Shown here piece by piece: positions 44,138 through 54,873 of a stretch of 64,000 nucleotides of DNA. Source of the stretch: Strobilurus pachycystidiatus (lineage: Eukaryota > Basidiomycota > Agaricomycetes > Agaricales > Physalacriaceae). Position 1 is the first letter of the stretch. Each line of letters starts with the position of its first letter. The stretch spans positions 62,001 through 126,000 of the forward strand of contig JAHLMK010000006.1 in assembly GCA_019915135.1 (NCBI GenBank), written 5' to 3'. The translations under genes were made by a program, and so were the position numbers. The notes below the pieces were generated by a model. That model did no database searches and had not been told where the DNA came from. It saw nothing but the letters and a program-made list of their open reading frames with translations.

Positions 44138-47100
44138 ATGGATCTCAGCGAACTATTCGACGTCGAGGCTGAGGAGTCTTTTGCAGATGGGGAGGATGAG
44201 GTTGAATATGAGGATGACTTGGAAGGTGTGTAAACCACTGGACGCCGCGCAGCAAATTTACTTAGCCTATATCATCACAGGTTTCATTGACGACGGAGCC
44301 AACCTCGAACCCTCACAGCGTCGAAGCACCCCCCCAGAGTTGCAATCCCCTTCAACCTCGAATCTCCGTCTACCGCAATCAGACGCCTCTCATGACAGAC
44401 ACGGCTGGGTGGACCATCTTGCGGTGAGATACGCGTCGGGTGAGGGCCAAACCTTGGAAAGACCTTCCTTGCCGATGGACAACGATGACTGCCCTCTGGA
44501 GAAACACCTCCTCGAACGGGTCTACACAGACCCATATATCTATATCGTTCTTTTGTATTGCAAGGTTGGTCCGTTTCTGATATCTTCGAATGCGCCTAAC
44601 TCACATTTCAAGACCGGCTGCAAACCCGCAGTGTTGTCACGCCTTGTCGAGGTGAAGAGTTCTCGCGCCGAGCTGAACATTCTCGATGCTGTCTCACACC
44701 CACTCATCGACGGTGTCTTCCTGATCCTGGAGCGTGACTTTAATCCCCAGATTGGCTACGTGCTCCAGTCAATCCCTGCCTGTGTCCGTTCTAGCTTCTT
44801 CCCGGCTGCAATGCGCTCCATCGGCAATCCTCCTCCCAACCCCCCTCGCTGGCGTCCGTTTCGTGTTTACATCTCCGATGTTCCAAATCACGCCGCCTTC
44901 CTCAAAGTCATCAAAGCTCCCCCCATCCCCCAACTAGTCGGCAAGTGGGTTCAAATTCCAACGGGCTTGTACAAAGGGGATGTCGGGCTTGTCACTCGTC
45001 AACACGTCTCTGAGGAGGATGTTGCAAAGGCAGAAATTCTACGGAGGAGGATCGACAGAGCCCATCGCACGGCAGCGGATAAGAGGCAGGAGATTTACGC
45101 TCTTAGAATGCAGCAACAACCGGAGCTGGATGCTGCTCGGGAGAGGACTTCGAGGGAAGTGGAGGCGAAGACGCAGGAGGCGGGCCGGCCGCCTCAGACG
45201 GTTGACGCCCGTCGTGCTTGGCTGACGAAGAAGGCAGCTCTCGATGAGGAGGCCAAGAAGATCAAGGACGCTTATGCTGGAATGGAGGCGGAGGCGGCTC
45301 GTGTATTAGAGGGGAGACAAGCAGAACTTCGCCAAATCGAAAAGGACCGCGACGATATGCAGAATCAGCTTGAGACTCAGGATCCACTGTGCTCTATTCT
45401 CGTTGTCCCCCGTCCGCCAACGTACGATTTCGATTTGATGCCGCAGGAGGGAGATATTTTGGAGGAAGGGGTGGGGGAGGCTGTCGGCGAGGCGCGGCCC
45501 GTAGCGGGGGAGAGGAGGAAGAGGAAGAGGAAAGGGGGTGAACAAGACGTTCGACGTCCACCTGCCCGACTGGCACCACCAGGAAGTATTGCTAGGCCTG
45601 TCAAAGACCAGGAAGGGGAACTCCGCATCTATCAAGGCATCTCCCATCGTACCTTCGAGCACGATTTGGAGATCATCAATCTCCGTACCTCCGTCGTGAG
45701 ACGTCATCTCACTAGTTACATCGACCCCTCTCTCCTCGATACCTTCCTCAGGTCGCAGCATCCCACGTTGTCTTCCATGAGCGCCAATCCAAACGCCTCA
45801 TTCCCTCTTCCCTCGAACTGGTTTCTAGCATTCGGGGACATCCTTGAAGACTTTGTGACAAAACAGTCAGGGACATACACCATGTCCAGTCATTCATCGG
45901 TGACTGGCGTCGAGATCTTCGATGCTTATGGACAGGGCTTTTTCGTTCCCCGGCATCATCTCATGAAGGTGGTGCAAGTCGGCGATTTGGTCAAGTGTCG
46001 ATTGTCGGACCAGGAGGATGTTGGACCAGGATTTGTTGTAGACATCTCGGAACAGGGCGGTCAAAGGCATGCAACAGTAATGCTGCATACTCTCACAGTC
46101 ATCGAGGATTTCGACGACGGTGATGCCGACGAGAGTGATGTCGAAGACAGGGATCCCGCAGATAGAATTGTGCGTTTCCTGTTTTCTTTGCTTCTGGAGA
46201 GTACATGTTCATATCTCGCAGTCCCGCAACGTACGCGTCAAGCGCAAGCCACGCGTCAAGGATAATATCGAAGTTAGCGTGCGTTTACAACTGTCCCTGC
46301 TCCCTGATTGCATGCTCACATCTCGCAGTCCCGCACCGTGCATGTCAACACACTTCGGGTCCTTGACCAGCACTGGTACGAGAGTCCCGAGGAGACGACG
46401 GATGAACCGGCTCCCTTCTTGGGACACACAGGACCGACTCCTTGGCTTGGACGGAAGGTCATGATTGACGCCGAAGGTGATGTACATCACAAAGAGCAAG
46501 CCATCGTCAAGGACGTCATTTTGGACAAGGATGGAACGATTGCAGTCTCCAAACGCTACAAGACCGATGCTGTCACCATCGACTGCTACGAGAGAGTTCA
46601 AGTGAATCCTCAGCCCATCAACCAGTCCGTTTACGCCAACGGCATCCGGGTCGTAGTCCAGTTCACAATGGTTCGGGACCACGTTGTTCATGGGACATAT
46701 TACTACGAGCAAGTCCGCGATTGGGAGTATGTAGTCTATAGCATTTCGTTGAGTTCAATACTAATGTGTTCTGACTCCAGAACTCGTTGGCCCCTTCGTA
46801 TCGCCTGCCCTCTCCGCCGAAATCAGGCTGCATTTGAGGGACCGCTGGAAGTCAGACGTTTGGAATGGGGCGCCGATTATCCCAAGTGGGATCCGGAGGA
46901 TCTTGCCAAACGGTCTGGCTGGTATCGGAGGGATGAGAAGGAAGGAAAAGCTCTCCAGCGTGCCCAGGAGTTGAGGTCGAATGATCCCACACTCCTCTCA
47001 CACACCCCTCGAATGCCCCCACCACCCAAACCCCGCACTCCCCCTCCCGAAACGTCCAAGGCCCATCCCCACTGGCTGGAGAGTTCTCGTCTCTTCAACA

Positions 47101-47651
47101 TGCATGTTGAGATTCTCTATAAAGTCATCGAGACAAAGTCACAGGGTGGCATACAGATGAAAAGGAGGAAGACAGACGAAGGCAAAGATGGCATCCGACT
47201 TGTCGCCACCCTAGCAACCAATCCCAGTGGGTCCAATCCTCCCAACGTAGTCCTTCGCTGTGCCGTCCAAACCCTGCTGCCGCAGAAGAAAAGTATTCTT
47301 GATGTGAACCTCTGCGAAGCTATTCACCCAGGCGGGCGTTTCGGTAATAACTACCGATTGTACGCGTTTCGTGGACTACACGAAGGGGAATTCATGCGTC
47401 CAGTTGCTCATCAGCAAGCCACCGACGGGAAGCTTATGCATATGGGCATCTGGGTGGAAGCTCAGGCTGACGGAAAAGATTACGCCAAGAAGGTCGTCGA
47501 GGGCAAACCACAAACCATCGTCTTTCGCGATGAAGATTGCGTCCTTATAAAGGACACACCAGGCGAACGCATCGCAAATCACGAGTGGGAGAAGATGCGG
47601 AGTGGTGGAAAAACCCAGTGGGAGGATATCTGGCGTAGCAGGATCGTTTAG
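44138..47651 (+). CDS. Spt5-like NGN/KOW protein, six exons (1082 aa)
   Basis: Exons 44138-44225, 44281-44564, 44613-46169, 46222-46272, 46329-46726 and 46781-47651 join in frame (3249 nt). The start is acidic (EDEVEYEDDLEG). A NusG N-terminal-like region follows (DPYIYIVLLYCKTGCK through PLIDGVFLILERDF), then a KOW motif (VGKWVQIPTGLYKGDVGLV), a long coiled coil (about residues 270-370), a basic stretch, a second KOW-like VGDLVKCRLSD region, and a C-terminal folded part. Spt5 proteins clamp RNA polymerase II during elongation; this one is much diverged and sits among accessory genes, so it may be a specialised copy. Exons 4 and 5 begin with a duplicated intron end and SR(N/T)V.V. Intron 2 (48 nt) has no stop and may be retained. 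Confidence 0.7.
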
Positions 47652-47889
47652 AAGTGTACGCATAGACGAACTTTGTGTTAGAAGTTTATATACAGATAGA
47701 CGAACTTTATGTGTTAGTGTATCGGTAGCTAGGTGGAACATTGTATTAGTGTACGCAATTATTACTTTATTATCGTAGCCCCGGGGGACGGCAAGATCTT
47801 CGGAGGCCTTTGCGATACTTTCGTCGTCCGGAGTGGGTTCATGTAAGGTAGTTGATGCTCGGTTACAACCGAATCTGTAACTCACGAAT

Positions 47890-50800
47890 CGTTATAGCTG
47901 CATTTGTCACGGATGATTCCAAAGATGCCCAACGAGTAACTGGTGAACCACTCTGTTCAAATCTGGACGGAGGAGCAACGTATCATTCTGGGAGTGTACG
48001 GGAAGGTAAGTTTGTATTCGAATCTTAGAAATTCAGTGACTCATGAAACATGCTCTTATGGCAGCTACGGGACGCACGATGGCTCTGGAGGTGCCCAACG
48101 ACATCTAAGAGAACGTTCGATGTCGATCTCAAACGGAGAATCAGCGTATCGTTTGTGGCGTTGACGGGAAGGTAAGTTTGTGCTCGAATGTTTGGATTCA
48201 GTAGCTCATGGACGATTCAATTAGATTGGCTACGGACGGCTCTGGAGGTGCCCAACGACGTGTCAGTGAACTTCCGAGGTCGAATTTGAAAGGAAGGAAA
48301 GCGTATCACTCTGGGCGTGTACAAAAAGGTAAGTTTGTGTTCGAATCTTTCGAATTCTATGACTCATGAACGAGTCAAGCTACGGATGGCTCTGGAGGTG
48401 CCCAACGACATCTAAGAGAACCTCCGATGTCGATCTCAAATGGAGAATCAGCGTATTCTTTGTGGCGTCGAAGGGAAGGTATGTTTGTGCTCGAATGTTT
48501 GGAATTCAGTAAGTCATGGACGATTCAATTAGATTGGCTACGGATGGCTCTGGAGGTGCCCAACGACGTCTCAGTGAACCTCCGAGGTCGAATTTGAAAG
48601 GAAGAAAAGCATATCACTCTGGGCGTGTACGGAAAGGTAAGTTTGTGTTCGAAATCTTTCGAATTCTATAACTCATGAACGAGTCAAGCTACGGATGGCT
48701 CTGGAGGTGCCCAACGACGTCTCAGTGAACCTCCGATGTCGATCTCAAACGGAGAATCAGCGTATCGTTGGTGGCGTCGACGGGAAGGTATGTTTGTGCT
48801 CGAATGTTTGGAATTCAGTAAGTCATGGAAGATTCAATTAGATTGGCTCTGGATGGCTCCGAAGGTGCCCAACGACGTCTAAGTGAACCTCCGATGTCGA
48901 TCTCAAACGGAGAATCAGCGTATCGTTGGTGGCGTCGACGGGAAGGTATGTTTGTGCTCGAATGTTTGGAATTCAGTAAGTCATGGAAGATTCAATTAGA
49001 TTGGCTCTGGATGGCTCCGAAGGTGCCCAACGACGTCTAAGTGAACCTCCGATGTCGATCTCAAACGGAGAATCAGCGTATCGTTGGTGGCGTCGACGGG
49101 AAGGTATGTTTGTGCTCGAATGTTTGGAATTCAGTAAGTCATGGACGATTCAATTAGATTGGCTACGGATGGCTCTGGAAGTGCCCAACGACGTCTCAGT
49201 GAACCTCCGAGGTCGAATTTGAAAGGAAGAAAAGCATCTCACTCTGGGCGTGTACGGAAAGGTAAGTTTGTGTTCGAAAATCTTCTAATTCTATAACTCA
49301 TGAACGAGTCAAGCTACGGATGGCTCTGGAGGTGCCCAACGACGTCTAAGTGAACCTCCGATGTCGATCTCAAACGGAGAATCAGCGTATCGTTGGTGGC
49401 GTCGACGGGAAGGTATGTTTGTGCTCGAATGTTTGGAATTCAGTAAGTCATGGAAGATTCAATTAGATTGGCTCTGGATGGCTCCGAAGGTGCCCAACGA
49501 CGTCTAAGTGAACCTCCGATATCGATCTCAAACGGAGAATCAGCGTATCGTTGGTGGCGTCGACGGGAAGGTATGTTTGTGCTCGAATGTTTGGAATTCA
49601 GTAAGTCATGGACGATTCAATTAGATTGGCTACGGATGGCTCTGGAGGTGCCCAACGACGTCTCAGTGAACCTCCGAGGTCGAATTTGAAAGGAAGAAAA
49701 GCATCTCACTCTGGGCGTGTACGGAAAGGTAAGTTTGTGTTCGAAAATCTTCTAATTCTATAACTCATGAACGAGTCAAGCTACGGATGGCTCTGGAGGT
49801 GCCCAACGACGTCTCAGTGAACCTCCGAGGTCGATCTCAAACGGAGAATTAGCGTATCGTTTGTGGCGTCGACGGGAAGGTAAGTTTGTGTTTGAATGTT
49901 TGGAATTCAGTAACTCATGGACGATTCATTCAGTTTAGCTACGGATGGCTCAGGAGGTGCCCAACGACATCCAAGTGAACCTCCGATGTCGATCTCAAAT
50001 GAAGAATCAGCGTATTCTTTGTGGCGTCGAAGGGAAGGTAAGTTTGTGCTCGAATGTTTGGAATCCAGTAAGTCATGGACGATTCAATTAGATTGGCTAC
50101 GGATGGCTCTGGAGGTGCCCAACGACGTCTCAGTGAACCTCCGAGGTCGAATTTGAAAGGAAGAAAAGCATATCACTCTGGGCGTGTACGGAAAGGTAAG
50201 TTTGTGTTCGAAATCTTTCGAATTCTATAACTCATGAACGAGTCAAGCTACGGATGGCTCTGGAGGTGCCCAACGACGTCTCAGTGAACCTCCGATGTCG
50301 ATCTCAAACGGAGAATTAGCGTATCGTTTGTGGCGTCGACGGGAAGGTAAGTTTGTGTTTGAATGTTTGGAATTCAGTAACTCATGGACGATTCATTCAG
50401 TTTAGCTACGGATGGCTCAGGAGGTGCCCAACGACATCCAAGTGAACCTCCGATGTCGATCTCAAACGGAGAATCAGCGTATCGTTGGTGGCGTCGACGG
50501 GAAGGTATGTTTGTGCTCGAATGTTTGGAATTCAGTAAGTCATGGACGATTCAATTAGATTGGCTACGGATGGCTCTGGAGGTGCCCAACGACGTCTCAG
50601 TGAACCTCCGAGGTCGAATTTGAAAGGAAGAAAAGCATATCACTCTGGGCGTGTACGGAAAGGTAAGTTTGTGTTCGAAATCTTTCGAATTCTATAACTC
50701 ATGAAAGAGTCAAGCTACGGATGGCTCTGGAGGTGCCCAACGACGTCTCAGTGAACCTCCGATATCGATCTCAAAGGGAGAATCAGCGTCTCGTTTGTGG

Positions 50801-50970
50801 CGTCGACGGGCAGGTAAGTTTGTGTTTGAATGTTTGGAATTCAGTATCTCATAGACGATTCAATCAATTTAGCTACGGATGGCTCAGGAGGTGCCCAGCG
50901 ACATCTTAATGAACCTCCAACGTCGATCTGGCAAGGAGCAAAAGCGTTTGTGGCGTACACGGGAAGAATA
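47890..50970 (+). repeat. Satellite-like array, about 19 monomers of about 156 bp
   Basis: Monomers each contain GGCTCTGGAGGTGCCCAACGAC. Two monomer types alternate, and a higher-order unit of 467 bp (three monomers) repeats from about 48983 to 50623 with near identity. Each monomer looks like an exon plus an intron (GTAAGTTTGTG or GTATGTTTGTG, then a ...AG before CTACGG). One monomer type encodes an open 33-codon exon (VPNDVSVNLRCRSQ, then VGGVDGK); the other is 104 nt with a TGA in that frame. So a coding array is not consistent as it stands; it may be an exon array turned satellite. Confidence 0.8.
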
Positions 50971-51085
50971 TGTTCGGTTCCTCCGCAAGCTGTCGCTGAT
51001 CGGAATTCTTGAGTACGGAACGCTCTCAAGGTGGCCAACGAGGCCTTCGTAGAACTCCTGGTACGACTTTGGACAGCGAAAGAGC

Positions 51086-51401
51086 ATGTCTCTGAGTTTC
51101 GGGACGGTCACACCCACATCCGCACCCAAACCTGGCCATTCCGGCCCCTATCCCGGAGGAGGGCGAAACTATCGTCCGCGCGTCCCCTTGTCGTGGGCCT
51201 CTGGGCTTACACCCAACCAAGAACGCGTTAAACCTAAGATCAATCTTGTTTGTGTGGGTAAGTGTGTCTCTATCTGTGCGGGTGCTGCCCATCTAATTAG
51301 GTCTTCACCTTCTTCTAGTCGAGGCGCGGCACCATCACTACTGGTGCAGTCGACCGGCTTGCCAGGAAGGCGGACTTCACGGTCCGGCCGACTGGACATG
51401 A
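51086..51401 (+). CDS. Possible small two-exon gene (84 aa)
   Basis: Exons 51086-51257 and 51319-51401 join in frame (255 nt) with a consensus donor GTAAGT and acceptor TTCTAG. The product is Pro/Gly-rich at the start, then VKPKINLVCVVEARHHHYW and a Cys-containing end. No family recognised. It may be the last exons of the transcript that runs through the array. Confidence 0.35.
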
Positions 51402-51469
51402 CTTCACCCGGATCCTACGTGGCACATCACCTCGTCCCTCCTCGTCATTCCCTCTAACTCTCCCTCCCC

Positions 51470-51930
51470 CATGGTCGCCGTACCCACCCTTCATCATCCC
51501 CACCGTCTACTATACCCTCCATACACCGTCCCCCGTCCCATCCCCACTGTCCCTGTCCGCACCACCACCGTCCCCGTCCCCGTCCCCGTCCCCATCCACA
51601 CCCTCTTTCCCCGTCCCGACCTGCACCCCCCGTCCCCGTCCTCACCCTCACTGTCACCGTTCCCACCTCGCACCCGCCCGTGACGGTCACCGAGCCCCCC
51701 GCGAACCCACCCCTCATCACCCCCTCATCCCCTCTGCCCCCCCCCCTCTCCCCCTCCGCACTCCTCCCATCTCTCCCCACTCACCCCCACTCCCAACCCT
51801 TCACACCCCCACTGTCCCCGCCCATCATTCCGTACCCACCTCCAACCTCCCTTATCTCACCCCCGACGTCCCTCGTACCTACTCGCAACGTCCCCGTAAC
51901 GACTCCCGACGTCCCCCGTACCCACCCCTG
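51470..51930 (+). repeat. C-rich low-complexity tract
   Basis: Dense CCCCGTCC, CACCCC and CCCTCC strings with hardly any G on this strand. Open frames here (Pro-rich) come from the base bias. No gene is called. Confidence 0.7.
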
Positions 51931-53666
51931 GCGGTGACGGCTCGTTCGCAACACCGTTCATGAACGGCGGCACATAGCCGGATGTCAATGTTTGAGCCGG
52001 AGCCGGCGCTCATCGTGCTGGTGCTTCACCGTGCTCGGAAGATGGCGCTGATATTCCACCGTCGGCGTCGATCAAACCTTGGACGCGGGTCGTTATTCCT
52101 CGGAGGTAGCTTAGCTTTCTTTCATTTTCGGTGATTTGGGAGATGCGGCGGGATCAAGGCAGGAGGGTGTGGGGACATTGGCGACAGGGTGGAGGCGGAG
52201 GTTGCGTTGGGTCGGTGATCCAGCTTGCAGCTTTGGCTGCATAGCAAGTCTCATCCGTGCTGCTTGAGCAGGCTTCCCCGCCGCCGCTCTGTTTGTCGTC
52301 GTTGAGAGCGGATCATATTCTTCCCGTTCCGTACCGCCATCAGCACAGCTGCAAATGGCTTTTTCCCGTCACAGTCTGCCCATTCTGCGCATGCGAAGAC
52401 CGCTTGAATCGTGCCGCACGGTGGTAGACTGCGTCGTCTTCGATAGTGGTGGTTTCGGCAAGGTGTTCAACGGCGTCCAGTGAAGTCATCGTATACCGCT
52501 GGCAACACTGTCGCAGGTGCAGTTTGTTGGAGCGAACCCCAGGCTACGATATGGTTGTTCCGTTCTGGATCTTTACAGACTCTTGGCAGAACAACCTCCG
52601 CCTGGGGAGTAGCTACCTTCGTGCTTGACGATCGATATGCAGCTGTCGGGCTCGTGGACCACCTACAGAAGGGAAGCTCACAGGTGGAGTCTGCTGAAGT
52701 TGACGAGGATAAGTACGGTAAGTGACGTACCGAGCGTTCAATCGCGGGGCCTCATCGCAGGATTCTGGTTCTGGAGACCGTGACTGTGGAGATGAGCTGG
52801 TTCGTGGCGACTTTGATTATCATACGAAATTTCACTGACCTTTACCGCAAGCATCGAGGCTGGAACTCCAGGTGAGTGCCGTCAATGCACCAACGCCTGA
52901 TCAGTCACTCAATGTATCGCAGCTGGCACTTACAGGATCAGTTAGTAAGGAGACTCCTAGCCACTCATTGGCTCTATATGTTCTTTCACCGGAAGATCGT
53001 CGAGTCTACGAACACACACCTTGGTCATTCAATACGTGGCGGTCCCGCGAGTCAACAAAAGGGGCTCCACTCACCTGATCTTGCTGGTAGCTATCTCTTT
53101 CCGACCTTTTGTCCCTTGCTTACTGACTCCGGAACCAATAGATTTGACGGACGGGTGGATCTCAGTCTGGTCATAGATGTGGGTGGATCATCTGCGTGCG
53201 GAAGTGACAGCCAGCGTGTTATTCAGTCTCGTGGAACGAGAGTTGGACTCACTTCAGTCAAGGAAGGACGCCAGAGCAAGACAGGTGTCAGATAAGTTGA
53301 ATATGAAAGAATGGAAATCGTGTGAGACAGTTGTAGACTGGTTGAGATGGGTGGGCGCGAGAACTTATGAACAGGATATGGGAGACAAAGGCAATTATGG
53401 TGCAAACGAAGGCGGGAGTTACAGGTAGGCGAGGTAGGTAAGACTATGCGAAGGGAGATTTAGTACAAGACAGCGGTAAGAATGACAGCACAAAAACCCA
53501 AGACAACAGTTAACGACAAGCGAGTAAGAAAGCAAGAGGGCAATCGAGAGAGCAGATGATGAAGGATGGAAGGTTAGCCGTAGTTTCCCCGATGGGCTGA
53601 TTCTAAGACTGACAAAGAACCCTGCCGACAGATGGTCAGAAACTCATGAATCAGACAACTGATATC
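51931..53666. other. Stretch without a supported gene
   Basis: Several short open segments with possible splice sites (near 52620-52720 and 52870-53290) but nothing that joins into a recognisable protein. Could contain a decayed gene. Confidence 0.35.
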
Positions 53667-54177
53667 TTACCGCCGCAGAATGAAGCTTTGACCCGTCATA
53701 TCCAGAGTCTCTCGCTCGTTCCACGGAATGGACTGGTCGATCTCATGGAAAAACTCGTGACGGCCTCCAGAAGAGTCGTAATGCACGACGCAAAAGAGGC
53801 GAGGCTTCTGCGCGGGGTCGTCGCCGTTCGGTGCGAACGTGTAAAGTTTGGCGGTGCGCCACGGTTCCTTCACCGGATGGCGCCGGTGACCGATCATCCT
53901 AATGCAGCGGTTAGTGGGTCTCTGAATGGGTTGCAGGTAAGTATAGAACTCACGCCAGGCATACAAGGACGGTGCGTGGCACTAGGTGGTCCGGGATAAG
54001 GCGGTCAACGCTCTCAATGTGGCGGCCAATGACGTGATTGAGACAGAGCCGTGCGTGATACGAGAGATTGTCGGCGTCGTAGCGAGGCTGCTGGTCCGAG
54101 GGAATGTATACGTCCAGAAGAACGGGACCGTGGATGGAATGGGGGGTGAGCACGATCATGGGATGCGCAGGGGACAT
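53667..54177 (-). CDS. Unknown small protein, two exons (151 aa)
   Basis: Exons 54177-53954 and 53898-53667 join in frame (456 nt) around a 55-nt intron (GTGAGT...CATTAG). The protein starts MSPAHPMIVLTPHSIHGPVL, with YDADNLSYHARLCLNHVIG in the middle. The second exon is basic, then has LFCVVHYDSSGGRHEFFHEI. No signal peptide or membrane segment. Codon use fits a real gene. Family unknown; size and composition recall the small unknown gene at 19822-20272, but I cannot align them. Confidence 0.5.
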
Positions 54178-54756
54178 GGTGCTGAACTGCGTGGGGGCGT
54201 GAGGACGTTCATCATGCCTGTTGAGATGACCTACGATGGGTTTCGTCCGTGAGAGGCGCTAAAGTCCGTGGAGTGCTGTAATGTGGTAAAGAGAGAGGCG
54301 GGAAGGAAGAGGCAGGAGGGTGTGGGAGACCAAAGGCTAATTGTTATGGTTAGGGCTTGCACGGCTTGTCATGCGTTCGACGCGTCCAAAAGGGAGATAG
54401 ACCAAGAGAGGGCTTGTATGGTGGAGTACGCGACGTGAACGACGCGACAGCACGCGTGAACGGGCTGTGCGCCGCCATATGACTGTGTACAATTGTATTC
54501 TGCATAGCTCAAAGGACGACGAGGGGGAAAAAAGCGGCACATTGAATAAACAGAATCGCAACCAAGTTTCGCAAAGCTCAATCGCGCACAAGTGACTTCT
54601 TGATCCTGGCGAATGTCGCAGACTGAAAAAGGAACAAGTAAATGTTTTATGTTCGGTGGTTCGGCGATCACTATGTTTGGTGGAATTTCGGATATCGATG
54701 TATATTTATGACTTTGTAAAATAACATAAGTATTATAAAATCTACATAGAGTCCGA

Positions 54757-54873
54757 ACGGCGAACCAGTTCGGACAGGCGGAAACCGGCCCGCAAGAACC
54801 GAAACCTGCCTAGTTACATGCGTGGTGCCATAAAGGCACCACGAACATGTTTCCATGGGCCGTGCCCCCGGTG
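54757..54873 (-). repeat. Interspersed repeat with perfect hairpin (copy 2)
   Basis: Inverted copy of 19313-19418, with the same GTGGTGCC/GGCACCAC hairpin at 54822-54842 and matching flanks, including TTCCATGGGCCGTGCCCCCG. The two copies are about 35 kb apart. Confidence 0.75.

Noticed and set aside
47890..50970. One long spliced repeat protein
   Set aside because: The two monomer types have exon lengths of 99 and 104 nt, and one carries a stop in the shared frame, so no consistent reading frame runs through.
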